This document shows, piece after piece, positions 1 through 7,751 of a stretch of DNA of 46,088 bases. Where the stretch lies: the NCBI GenBank assembly GCA_023485185.1, contig JAMCZP010000350.1:1-46088 (forward strand), in the 5' to 3' direction. The first letter of the stretch is position 1. Each line of letters begins with the position of its first letter. The DNA is from Gammaproteobacteria bacterium. GTDB taxonomy: Bacteria; Pseudomonadota; Gammaproteobacteria; Pseudomonadales; Halomonadaceae. The translations under genes were made by a program, and so were the position numbers. The notes under the pieces were generated by a model. The model did not search any database, was not told the origin of the DNA, and was given only the letters and a program-made list of their open reading frames with translations.

Positions 1-144
1 CGGCGAGCAGCCCACTTAATGGATCAGCACGGTAGACGCTGGTTGATTGCTCAAGGTAAGCCGCTACTCAATCAAGAGGGGCAGGCAGAACTTAAAGTGC
101 TTCGCGATCATTTGTCCGCCCATACTGCTCTCCGCCAGCAGTAG
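1..144 (+). CDS. C-terminal end of an unrecognised protein (cut by window edge)
   Basis: Frame 1 is open from the first base to a TAG at 142-144, giving 47 residues that end in HTALRQQ. The stop lies 24 bases before the start of the AraC-type gene on the same strand, so the two may be co-transcribed. The stretch GRRWLIAQGKPLLNQEG faintly resembles the end of a PAS-type domain, but that is only an impression. I do not recognise the protein, and the fragment is too short for a functional call. That it is coding at all is inferred from the open frame and its fit just before the next gene. Confidence 0.45.
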   Translation, partial: RRAAHLMDQHGRRWLIAQGKPLLNQEGQAELKVLRDHLSAHTALRQQ

Positions 145-168
145 CTGTTAAGGTTTAAGAGGCCTGCT

Positions 169-1002
169 ATGCCCAGCATCATTCGACAAATTCCGCTAGC
201 CAGTGCAACCCACCATCATTCTCACGATTTCCATCAGATCGTGATTACTCTGCGTGGTTCATCGGAATTTGAAATCGAAGGATTGGGTGGCCGGGTAAAC
301 GCGTTTTCAGGCTGCATCGTCCCAGCTAATCACGAACACTACTACTCAGGTAATGGGCATAATCGGCAGTTAATTCTCGACCTTCCTGAGGATGCGCCTG
401 CATTGACCGGTGAAAACCGTGAGCTAGTAGCGTTATTCGATGCGCCACGTTTTTTTGCGCTGGATAATGCACTGCGTCACTACTTGGCATTTATGGAAAG
501 CGAGCTTGCCCAAGACTTTGATACCTCAGACGTATCTTTTCAGCAAGACCGCTTAGCAGCCACGCTGCTAGGCTCACTAAAAGCGCGGCTTGGCACAACC
601 CAAGGTGCTGCACAGCAACGATTAGACTTATCCCGTATTGACCGCTTTATACGTCAGCATTTAGCCGACGAGCTACGGGTAGCGGACCTTGCGCGCTTGG
701 CTTGCCTAAGCGAGGCACACTTTTCTGATTGTTTTCGTGCCCAAACGGGATTATCACCTTGGCAGTATGTGAAGCGCCAGCGCCTGCACGCGGCGCGCCA
801 ACTGATTTTACAGAGCCGTCTCCCCCTCACTGATATTGCTATTCAAACGGGCTTTGCCAATCAGAGCGCGCTTTCCCATGCGTTTCGACGCAGCTATGGC
901 CTGTCTCCTCGCAAGCTGCGCCAATGCGATGCGCCGCCCGTTACGGCCAACGCATCAAAACGCCCCTTAGGGCCGCTGGCAGGCCAGCAAAAACTCCACT
1001 AA
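169..1002 (+). CDS. AraC-family transcriptional regulator, likely of proline catabolism
   Basis: The 277-residue protein has a cupin-like N-terminal half with a histidine-rich start (HHHSHDFHQ near residues 16-24) and a C-terminal AraC/XylS double helix-turn-helix at about residues 160-255. The second HTH is clear (LPLTDIAIQTGFANQSALSH followed by FRRSYGLSPRKLR). An AAGAGG ribosome site precedes the ATG. It lies directly upstream of putA on the same strand. In Pseudomonas aeruginosa an AraC/XylS activator (PruR) controls putAP, so control of the downstream proline genes is a reasonable inference from position, not shown by the sequence. The family assignment is secure; the ligand is unknown. 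Confidence 0.85.
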   Translation: MPSIIRQIPLASATHHHSHDFHQIVITLRGSSEFEIEGLGGRVNAFSGCIVPANHEHYYSGNGHNRQLILDLPEDAPALTGENRELVALFDAPRFFALDNALRHYLAFMESELAQDFDTSDVSFQQDRLAATLLGSLKARLGTTQGAAQQRLDLSRIDRFIRQHLADELRVADLARLACLSEAHFSDCFRAQTGLSPWQYVKRQRLHAARQLILQSRLPLTDIAIQTGFANQSALSHAFRRSYGLSPRKLRQCDAPPVTANASKRPLGPLAGQQKLH

Positions 1003-1032
1003 AGTCGTAGTGTTGCTTTTCTTGCCGTGGAA

Positions 1033-1060
1033 TTGACACGTTTTGCCTTGAAAACGGCAT
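1033..1060 (+). promoter_or_regulatory. Putative putA promoter -35 element with overlapping inverted repeat
   Basis: A perfect TTGACA hexamer lies at 1033-1038. It is followed at once by the inverted repeat CGTTTT-GCCTTG-AAAACG (1039-1056). No good -10 hexamer stands at the ideal spacing (GGCATA or CATACA are the nearest), which fits a promoter that needs an activator such as the adjacent AraC protein. This is inference from sequence words only. Confidence 0.4.
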
Positions 1061-1152
1061 ACACCTAACGTGACCGCGTTCTACATTCGCTTATCAGTTT
1101 GGGCGCTATGCCCTTATACCCATTCGTTCTGTTCAGACTTTCGGGGGCTTCA

Positions 1153-4100
1153 ATGCTCAATGCCAAGAAAATGCGTGACCCTGCCATCTGGCAAACTGAT
1201 CTCGACACTCTCATGACACGGGTAAGCGACCACTACTTAGTAGATGAAAACGCCTATGTCAGCGAGTTGATCAAAGTGTTAGATGCGGACCGCGACGACT
1301 TTGACCGCATTGAAGCCAATACCGCTGCATTGGTTCAAGATGTGCGCAAAATGGATACCGCCGTCGACACAATCGACGAGCTGCTTCAGCAATACAGCCT
1401 GGATACCCACGAAGGTTTGATGTTGATGTGTCTGGCGGAAGCCATGCTGCGTATTCCCGACAAAGCCACCGCTGATGCGCTGATTGAAGACAAGCTTGGC
1501 CCCGCAGACTGGCAGGCCCACGTCGGTAAAAGCGACTCATGGATGGTTAATGCTTCCACGTGGGGCCTGTTAATGACTGGCCGCGTGCTTAAGCTTGATC
1601 ATCCTAAAGAGGGGCAGCCTGCTACCTTTATCAATCGCATGGTTAATCGTATGGGCGAACCGGTTATTCGCCGCGCTATGTATGAAGCGATGAAGATTAT
1701 GGGCAAGCAGTTTGTGCTTGGCCGCGATATTAACGAAGCCCTTAAACGCTCCAAGCCGCTATTTAATAAAGGCTACACCTACTCCTACGATATGCTAGGT
1801 GAAGCGGCGCGTACCCGCGTCGATGCCAAGCGCTACTTTGACGACTACGCCCGCGCAATCGAGCAGGTCGGTAAAACATGTAAAACCCTCGGCGATAAAA
1901 CCCCGGCACCTTCTGTCTCTATCAAGCTTTCCGCACTTCATCCTCGTTATGAGTTTGGCCGCCGTGAGCAAGTACTTGTTGAGCTGGTCGATACGGTAAT
2001 CAAGCTGGTCACTCAAGCCCGCGCACTCGATGTAGCCGTTACTATCGATGCTGAAGAAGTGGACCGGCTGGAGCTTTCATTGGAAGTGTTCCGGGCGGTT
2101 TACGAAAGTGAGGCTGCCAAAGGTTGGGGACACTTCGGCTTAGTCATTCAGGCTTACTCAAAGCGCGCGCTGCCGGTACTACACTACATCAATCGGTTGG
2201 CTGACCAACAAGGCGATGAAATTCCGCTTCGCTTGGTTAAAGGGGCTTATTGGGATACCGAGATTAAAGAGTCTCAGCAGTTGGGGGTCGATGGTTACCC
2301 GGTATTTACCCGCAAGGCAGGCACCGATGTTGCCTACCTTGCCTGCGCGCAGTTCTTGCTCTCCAGTGACACTGATGGGCGCATTTTCCCGCAGTTTGCG
2401 ACTCACAACGCCCATACCGTCACGACGATTTTAGAATTCGCCAACCGCGACAGCCGTCCGTTCGAATTTCAGCGCTTACATGGTATGGGCGAAGCCCTTT
2501 ACGATGCCGCTCTTGAGCGCGCACCAGCAGGCACTTATTGCCGCATTTATGCCCCGGTCGGCGCCCATAAAGACTTACTGCCCTATCTAGTACGCCGCCT
2601 GCTCGAGAATGGTGCCAACTCCTCTTTTGTTCACCAACTAGTCGACCCAGACGTACCGGTCGAGTGGCTGTGCAAGCACCCGATTGAAACCTTGCGCCAG
2701 CAAAAAAGCTTGGCCAACATGAATATTCCGCTCCCCAAAGATATTTATGGCCCCAAACGCCGCAACTCACGTGGCGTGAACCTAAATATCCGCAGCCATT
2801 ACTATCCGCTTATGGAGCAGATGGCCGCGTTTATGGATAAGCAGTATACGGCCAAGCCGCTGCTGGCTTTTGACATCGCGGACGATGCGGCCAATACCCA
2901 TAGCGTGACCAGCCCCTATGATCGACGCCAGACCCTAGGCAGCGTGCAGTGGACCAGCAAAGAGCAAGCGACGAAAGCGCTTGACGCCGCATGGGCCGCC
3001 TTCCCCCGTTGGGATGCAACCCCGGTGGCCGAGCGCGCCGCGATTGTGCGTCGTTTAGGGGACTTGATGGAAGAGCATATGCCAGAGCTAATGGCATTAT
3101 GTTCACGGGAAGGCGGCAAGCTGCTGACCGACGGCGTCGACGAGATTAAAGAAGCCGTCGACTTCTGTCGCTTCTATGCGATGCGTGCCGAGGAAGACTT
3201 CGGCCATACCATTGAGCTGCCTGGCCCTACCGGTGAGTCAAACCGTTTGATTATGGGTGGCAAAGGCGTATTTGCAGCGATTAGCCCTTGGAACTTCCCC
3301 GTTGCCATTTTCTGCGGTCAAGTCGTTGCGGCCGCCGTAGCAGGCAACACCGTACTGGCTAAACCGGCGGAACAAACATCCATTGTGGCGCACCGTATTA
3401 TTGAGCTGCTTTACGAAGCGGGCATGCCACACGATGTGGTTCAACTTCTTCCTGGTGACGGCCCCACTGTGGGCAGTGTATTAACCTCTGACCCACGCAT
3501 TACCGGGGTGGTGTTTACTGGCGGTACCGATACCGCCCACATCATCAATCGCGCATTGGCGGCACGGGAAAATGCGCCACTGCCCACTTTAATCGCTGAA
3601 ACCGGCGGCATGAACGCGATGATTGTTGACTCAACCGCCCTGCCCGAGCAGGTGGTGGTGGATGTGATTCAATCCGCGTTTCAGAGCGCGGGGCAGCGCT
3701 GCTCGGCGCTGCGGGTTCTGTATCTACAGGACGATGTCGCAGACCGTGTGATTGAGATCCTCAAGGGTGCCATGAATGAGCTCCACGTTGGTGATCCGCG
3801 CGATTTGGGCACCGATGTAGGGCCTGTGATTGATGAAGATGCACGTCAAGGGCTGCTCGCACACATCGAGAAACTGAAAGGCGAAAACCGCTTAGTCGCT
3901 GAAACATTAATGGCCGCTGAGCACACCCAAAACGGCATCTTTGTGGCCCCTGTTGCCTTCACGATTGACAGTATCAATGCGCTAACCCGCGAGCAGTTTG
4001 GGCCAGTACTGCATATCGTGCGCTACAAAGCCACCGAGCTGGATAAGGTCATTAACGATATCAATGGTCGCAACTATGGCCTGACATTTGGCGTGCATAG

Positions 4101-4344
4101 CCGCAACGAATCATTTGCCGCTGAAATAGCGCAGAAAATGCGGGTAGGCAATGTTTACATTAACCGCAATATTATCGGTGCGGTGGTGGGTGTGCAGCCA
4201 TTTGGTGGTCAAGGCCTCTCCGGCACCGGCCCTAAAGCCGGTGGTCCTCACTACCTGCAACGCTTTGTGACCGAGAAAACCATTACTAATAACACCGCTG
4301 CTTTAGGCGGGAATGCGTCACTGCTGGCGCTTGGTGATGAGTAA
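1153..4344 (+). CDS. putA: Bifunctional proline dehydrogenase / L-glutamate gamma-semialdehyde dehydrogenase PutA
   Basis: PutA oxidises proline to P5C with FAD and then P5C to glutamate with NAD+. The PRODH half carries SIKLSALHPRYE, LRLVKGAYWDTEI, FATHNAHT and RIYAPVGAHKDLLPYLVRRL. The aldehyde dehydrogenase half has ISPWNFP, the FTGG motif and the catalytic cysteine in GQRCSALR (Cys850 from this start). The frame also opens at TTG 1099 and ATG 1108, but ATG 1153 has a GGGGG ribosome site and starts MLNAKKMRD, so I use 1153 (1063 aa). E. coli PutA is about 1320 aa; this one has no N-terminal ribbon-helix-helix domain, so it should be a pure enzyme and not an autorepressor. Control would then fall to another protein, perhaps the AraC regulator upstream. 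Confidence 0.96.
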   Translation: MLNAKKMRDPAIWQTDLDTLMTRVSDHYLVDENAYVSELIKVLDADRDDFDRIEANTAALVQDVRKMDTAVDTIDELLQQYSLDTHEGLMLMCLAEAMLRIPDKATADALIEDKLGPADWQAHVGKSDSWMVNASTWGLLMTGRVLKLDHPKEGQPATFINRMVNRMGEPVIRRAMYEAMKIMGKQFVLGRDINEALKRSKPLFNKGYTYSYDMLGEAARTRVDAKRYFDDYARAIEQVGKTCKTLGDKTPAPSVSIKLSALHPRYEFGRREQVLVELVDTVIKLVTQARALDVAVTIDAEEVDRLELSLEVFRAVYESEAAKGWGHFGLVIQAYSKRALPVLHYINRLADQQGDEIPLRLVKGAYWDTEIKESQQLGVDGYPVFTRKAGTDVAYLACAQFLLSSDTDGRIFPQFATHNAHTVTTILEFANRDSRPFEFQRLHGMGEALYDAALERAPAGTYCRIYAPVGAHKDLLPYLVRRLLENGANSSFVHQLVDPDVPVEWLCKHPIETLRQQKSLANMNIPLPKDIYGPKRRNSRGVNLNIRSHYYPLMEQMAAFMDKQYTAKPLLAFDIADDAANTHSVTSPYDRRQTLGSVQWTSKEQATKALDAAWAAFPRWDATPVAERAAIVRRLGDLMEEHMPELMALCSREGGKLLTDGVDEIKEAVDFCRFYAMRAEEDFGHTIELPGPTGESNRLIMGGKGVFAAISPWNFPVAIFCGQVVAAAVAGNTVLAKPAEQTSIVAHRIIELLYEAGMPHDVVQLLPGDGPTVGSVLTSDPRITGVVFTGGTDTAHIINRALAARENAPLPTLIAETGGMNAMIVDSTALPEQVVVDVIQSAFQSAGQRCSALRVLYLQDDVADRVIEILKGAMNELHVGDPRDLGTDVGPVIDEDARQGLLAHIEKLKGENRLVAETLMAAEHTQNGIFVAPVAFTIDSINALTREQFGPVLHIVRYKATELDKVINDINGRNYGLTFGVHSRNESFAAEIAQKMRVGNVYINRNIIGAVVGVQPFGGQGLSGTGPKAGGPHYLQRFVTEKTITNNTAALGGNASLLALGDE

Positions 4345-4390
4345 AAGGCTCATCCATAACAACCTGAACTCTTGAACAGGAAACTAACTT

Positions 4391-4537
4391 ATGGCGGAAA
4401 ACAATATAGGGAATGCTCTCACGTGCGTAGCGTACCCGCTGCTGACGCTGGGTATGGGGGATACGATTAATCTTTCGGACGACTTCCTAGGCGGACGTTT
4501 GTCAGAGGCCAGTAACCTGAATAAGGAAAGGGGTTAA
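4391..4537 (+). CDS. Possible small protein (48 aa) between putA and putP
   Basis: ATG 4391 follows an AGGAAA ribosome-site-like word (4378-4383) and opens a 48-codon frame ending in TAA at 4535-4537. The product begins MAENNIGNALTC, has a short apolar stretch (VAYPLLTLGM) and ends SNLNKERG. It lies in the putA-putP spacer on the same strand. I recognise no family. It could be a small proline-locus protein, a translated leader for putP, or chance; only the ribosome site and the open frame support it. Confidence 0.3.
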   Translation: MAENNIGNALTCVAYPLLTLGMGDTINLSDDFLGGRLSEASNLNKERG

Positions 4538-4591
4538 TAACAACAAGTGTGCGCAACAACCAGACTCCTCTTGGTAAGCGCATAAACCTGT

Positions 4592-4605
4592 CGGAGCTTG
4601 CTCCG
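4592..4605 (+). promoter_or_regulatory. Short hairpin with CUUG tetraloop before the putP ribosome site
   Basis: CGGAG-CTTG-CTCCG forms a perfect 5-bp stem closed by G(CUUG)C, a known extra-stable tetraloop. It ends 12 bases before the GGAG used by putP. It has no T tract, so it is not an intrinsic terminator. A role in mRNA processing, stability or translation of putP is inference. Confidence 0.35.
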
Positions 4606-4628
4606 TCCTGATGAACTGGAGAGATTTC

Positions 4629-6119
4629 ATGGCTACTGGTGTTTGGATTAGTTTATTTGGTTACTTTGCGCTCATGATCGCCATCGGCGTTTATGCCATG
4701 CGCAAATCGACGTCTTCATCTGAAGATTACATGCTGGGTGGCCGAACCCTCAGCCCGCAAGTAGCAGCCCTTTCGGCTGGCGCTTCGGATATGAGTGGCT
4801 GGTTGCTGCTAGGTTTGCCTGGAGCGATGTTCGTATCAGGCTTGGGCTCGGCCTGGATCGGTATTGGCCTGCTCGTGGGTGCCTTCTTCAACTGGGTATT
4901 GGTCGCACCGCGTCTTCGTGAACAGACGATTCATTACGGCAATGCGATTACCATTCCTGCATTTCTGGCAAACCGGTTCCCCACACGGGCAATGTCGCTG
5001 AGAACGGTGTCCGCCATCGTTATCGTTATCTTTTTCTCAGTCTATACCGCGTCCGGCCTAGTGGCAGGTGGCAAGCTGTTTGAGAGTGCGTTCTCCGGGA
5101 TTTATAACTTCGGTGATATGAGCAACTACGCCATGGGCGTCATGATCACACTAGGCGTGGTGCTTATTTACACCGTTGTCGGCGGTTTCCTGGCCGTGAG
5201 CATGACCGACTTCGTGCAAGGCTGCATCATGATGTTAGCGTTAATCATCATGCCTGCAGTTGTGCTGTTCGGCGAAGGTGGCGGCGGTTTCTCCCAAGCG
5301 TCTCAGACCCTGAATGAAGTCGATCCCACGCTGTTATCCTGGACATCGGGACTCACCTTTATAGGGTGGCTGTCTGCGGTTACCTGGGGGCTGGGCTACT
5401 TCGGGCAGCCACATATCATTGTGCGCTTCATGGCTATCCGGTCACAGAAAGATGTTCCTGTTGCCCGCAACATTGGTATGGGCTGGATGCTTATTTCCCT
5501 GATTGGTGCCGTTTCACTGGGTATATTTGGCCGGGCCTACGCCATCCGTAATGGTTTAGATGTCCAGGATCCGGAAACAATCTTTATTATCCTAGCCAAT
5601 TTGCTGTTCCACCCGCTGATCACTGGTTTCCTCTATGCGGCACTGCTTGCTGCGGTTATGAGTACCATTTCCAGTCAGTTGCTGGTGGCGTCATCATCAC
5701 TGACAGAGGACTTCTATCGCCTGTTCCTGCACAAAAACGCAACTGAGCAACAGTCTGTGGCCGTAGGTCGTGTCTGTGTCGTGCTGGTGGGCATCGTTGC
5801 TGCCGTTATTGCCTCTAACGAAGACTCGCAGGTGTTGGGACTGGTGAGTAACGCTTGGGCAGGCTTTGGAGCGGCGTTCGGTCCGCTGATTATCCTATCA
5901 CTGATGTGGTCGCGCACTAATGGTGCTGGCGCCATCGCGGGTATGGTGGTAGGTGCCGCCACCGTCATGATCTGGATTGCCTTGGGCTGGAACGGGGAAT
6001 TCATGGGCGGTCCCGGGGTTTATGAAATCATTCCCGGATTCATCGCTTCCTTTATTGCCATTATGGTGGTGAGCAGCATTACTGCCGATGCTGGTGAATA
6101 TCAGCATATCACCCGCTAA
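4629..6119 (+). CDS. putP: Sodium/proline symporter PutP
   Basis: This SSS-family membrane symporter imports proline with Na+ and feeds PutA just upstream. The protein follows E. coli PutP closely: DYMLGGRTLSPQVAALSAG, SDMSGWLLLGLPGA, GWLSAVTWGLGYFGQPHI, AAVMSTISSQLLV and AWAGFGAAFGPL, with about 13 hydrophobic segments. The frame opens at ATG 4611, but ATG 4629 has GGAG seven bases upstream and gives MATGVWISLFGYF, so 4629 is preferred (496 aa; E. coli 502). In a halophile the transporter may also supply proline as an osmolyte, though pairing with putA points to catabolism. A strong hairpin follows the stop. Confidence 0.95.
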   Translation: MATGVWISLFGYFALMIAIGVYAMRKSTSSSEDYMLGGRTLSPQVAALSAGASDMSGWLLLGLPGAMFVSGLGSAWIGIGLLVGAFFNWVLVAPRLREQTIHYGNAITIPAFLANRFPTRAMSLRTVSAIVIVIFFSVYTASGLVAGGKLFESAFSGIYNFGDMSNYAMGVMITLGVVLIYTVVGGFLAVSMTDFVQGCIMMLALIIMPAVVLFGEGGGGFSQASQTLNEVDPTLLSWTSGLTFIGWLSAVTWGLGYFGQPHIIVRFMAIRSQKDVPVARNIGMGWMLISLIGAVSLGIFGRAYAIRNGLDVQDPETIFIILANLLFHPLITGFLYAALLAAVMSTISSQLLVASSSLTEDFYRLFLHKNATEQQSVAVGRVCVVLVGIVAAVIASNEDSQVLGLVSNAWAGFGAAFGPLIILSLMWSRTNGAGAIAGMVVGAATVMIWIALGWNGEFMGGPGVYEIIPGFIASFIAIMVVSSITADAGEYQHITR

Positions 6120-6139
6120 CCCTCTATAACTTGATCGTA

Positions 6140-6178
6140 AACCCTCCCCGTGTCAGTGACACCGACACGGGGAGGGTT
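6140..6178 (+). terminator. Strong hairpin terminator after putP
   Basis: AACCCTCCCCGTGTC (6140-6154) and its perfect complement (6164-6178) form a 15-bp stem with a 9-base loop, 20 bases after the putP stop. The U tract is poor (TT then GT), so it may work as a 3'-end stabiliser as well as a terminator. Confidence 0.75.
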
Positions 6179-6309
6179 GTGCACTTCTCTTTGCCCCAGG
6201 TCAATAACGCTTCCCCCCTCCTAGATATACTGGCTACATGGTTCGCGACCACTTAAACCAACCATTAACGACGCGCTAACGAATCATGTTAACGGTCAGG
6301 AGCGATGCT

Positions 6310-6951
6310 ATGCGCCACCTATCTTTCTGTACTCGATCTCTCCCTCTTCTACTCACTGCGGGGCTTACCGCTGCCACTTTGGCAGTCAGCAGCCAGGCAT
6401 TTGCCTACGGTGCTGGCGACTTCTTTACTCGCGTCGGTGTGGCCAAAGTAGCTCCTACAAACAACAACGGCGCGTTAGCCAGAGGCGCACTAGCTGTCGA
6501 CGTTCAAGATAAAACTGATTTTGCGTTCACCTTGGGTTATCGCTTCCACGATAAAGTTGGCGTTGAGTTGCTGGCAGCCCTGCCGTTTGAGCATGATATT
6601 CATTTGAACGGCGATAACATCGCCTCTACCAAACACCTGCCGCCTACGTTAACGCTGCAGTACTACCCACTAGGCGGCACTCAGTCGCGCGTTCAACCCT
6701 ACGTTGGTGCAGGTATTAACTACACGTACTTTTCAGATGAAGAGCTGGCGATTGGCGATTTAGATCTAGACGACTCTTGGGGTGCAGCAGCCCAGTTGGG
6801 TATCGATTTATTAATCGATGATAACTGGGCGCTGAATGCCGCTGCCTGGTACATCGATATCGATACCGATGCTAGCGTTAATGGTGCCTCTGCAGGAACC
6901 GTGGAGATTGACCCGCTTGTTGTCATGGCGGGGCTTAGCTACCGCTTCTAA
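6310..6951 (+). CDS. ompW: OmpW-family outer membrane protein
   Basis: This is a small eight-stranded beta-barrel outer membrane protein of the OmpW family. The preferred start, ATG 6310, has AGGAG seven bases upstream and gives MRHLSFCTRSLP, a signal peptide with cleavage likely after SSQAFA (213 aa in all). The mature part begins YGAGDFFTRVGVAKV and has the OmpW pattern FTLGYRFHDKVGVELLAALPF, LPPTLTLQYYPLG, RVQPYVGAGINYTYF and a C-terminal strand ending in aromatic Phe (LSYRF), the outer-membrane insertion signal. OmpW proteins pass small hydrophobic molecules and respond to oxygen, salt and metals in other bacteria. It appears to be a single-gene unit between two terminators. Confidence 0.92.
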   Translation: MRHLSFCTRSLPLLLTAGLTAATLAVSSQAFAYGAGDFFTRVGVAKVAPTNNNGALARGALAVDVQDKTDFAFTLGYRFHDKVGVELLAALPFEHDIHLNGDNIASTKHLPPTLTLQYYPLGGTQSRVQPYVGAGINYTYFSDEELAIGDLDLDDSWGAAAQLGIDLLIDDNWALNAAAWYIDIDTDASVNGASAGTVEIDPLVVMAGLSYRF

Positions 6952-7035
6952 GTTATCCGCCGCTGAGTTTTCCATTACTATGTCGTACGCTGCTATGCCG
7001 ACCACCACTAAGCGGCCCACCAGCTTGCATCAACC

Positions 7036-7064
7036 AAAAAGCCTGCTCGCGAGCAGGCTTTTTT
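7036..7064. terminator. Bidirectional intrinsic terminator between ompW and the YqcC-like gene
   Basis: GCCTGCTCG directly abuts its complement (7041-7058), flanked by five A on the left (7036-7040) and six T on the right (7059-7064). The element is symmetric, so it can end transcription of ompW rightward and of the 7095-7427 gene leftward. Confidence 0.88.
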
Positions 7065-7094
7065 GTTCCAACAATATTCAGCTTTCGATAACCG

Positions 7095-7427
7095 TTAGCT
7101 TTCTGTTACCAACTGGTCGACTCTCTCTACCGCCCGCACCACCAGTAATTGGTGATGCGCGGATACTTTTTCCTGCTGCAAATATGCCGCTACGGCGGGA
7201 GCTATCTCACATTTAGCTGGCATCGCGGCACCTGCATCAATTAATGCATTTAAGCGTGCAATAAACACAAAGCGGATCCATTGTGGAAGCGACATAGTGT
7301 CGATGCAAAACGGCTGCTGGCTGGCAAATGCCTCTGCATCCGGTGTCGGCATACGCCACAGATCGGCAGCTTTCATTGACGCCTCAAGCTCTAGAAGCGC
7401 AGTTTGCAGTGGCTGATAAATACTCAT
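7095..7427 (-). CDS. YqcC-family protein (DUF446)
   Basis: This 110-residue soluble, mostly helical protein matches the YqcC family: an N-terminal helix (MSIYQPLQTALLELEASM), LWRMPTPDAEAFASQQPFCIDT and the conserved block LPQWIRFVFIARLNALIDAG, ending in a helix with CEIAPAVAAYL. Family members are often found beside the tRNA pseudouridine synthase truC in E. coli relatives, but no such gene is here. The function is unknown. The upstream ribosome site is weak (AAAGG about 18 bases away), so the exact start is less certain than the family. Confidence 0.8.
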   Translation of the reverse strand: MSIYQPLQTALLELEASMKAADLWRMPTPDAEAFASQQPFCIDTMSLPQWIRFVFIARLNALIDAGAAMPAKCEIAPAVAAYLQQEKVSAHHQLLVVRAVERVDQLVTES

Positions 7428-7751
7428 AAATACGTTTGCAGATACCTTTGGTTAAATGGATAACGCGTTGGCCCGCTATTATCCCTACTCAGCGATCTGC
7501 TTGCTACAGCTCAACCATGGATTAAGGTTATCCATAGACCCACAGAAAACCTGCACGAGCCTGTGGATAAACTATGGAAAGGTCTCGCATCGCTCGCTCT
7601 CATGCGGCTTACACCCAGTTGTTTAATTTTTAACCGTATTGTCATCAGCGTTGTTAAGGCTTTGTAATAAACAGTGTGTTTTATCCACTACGGCGGCTGA
7701 CAGCGTCACATCAGCAAGGTAGAGTGCAGGCTTGTAACGCGGAAGGAAGTT
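7428..7751. promoter_or_regulatory. 324-bp divergent intergenic region with DnaA-box-like words and a nested hairpin
   Basis: Four words close to the DnaA box TTATCCACA occur here: AATGGATAA at 7455-7463, TTATCCATA at 7528-7536, TGTGGATAA at 7562-7570 (exact consensus on the minus strand) and TTATCCACT at 7681-7689. CCATAG/CTATGG (7532-7537 with 7572-7577) encloses CCACAG/CTGTGG (7540-7545 with 7561-7566), giving a nested 12-bp stem. No protein-coding frame convinced me. Confidence 0.4.
7639..7668 (+). promoter_or_regulatory. Putative sigma70 promoter of the DUF3549-rimK operon
   Basis: TTGTCA (7639-7644) and TGTAAT (7663-7668) are separated by 18 bases and lie about 80 bases before the ATG at 7752. 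Each hexamer matches the consensus at five of six positions. The TTATCCACT word at 7681-7689 would lie just downstream of the start point. Confidence 0.4.

Noticed and set aside
2420..2770. 116-codon minus-strand frame inside putA
   Set aside because: Antisense shadow within the PRODH region; no family resemblance.
6191..6204. FNR-like TTGCC-CCAG-GTCAA upstream of ompW
   Set aside because: Only 7 of 10 consensus bases match and the centre is degenerate; E. coli ompW being FNR-controlled is not enough to support the site.
7455..7689. Replication origin (oriC)
   Set aside because: DnaA-like words are present, but no dnaA, dnaN, gidA or parAB lies nearby and there is no clear AT-rich unwinding block.
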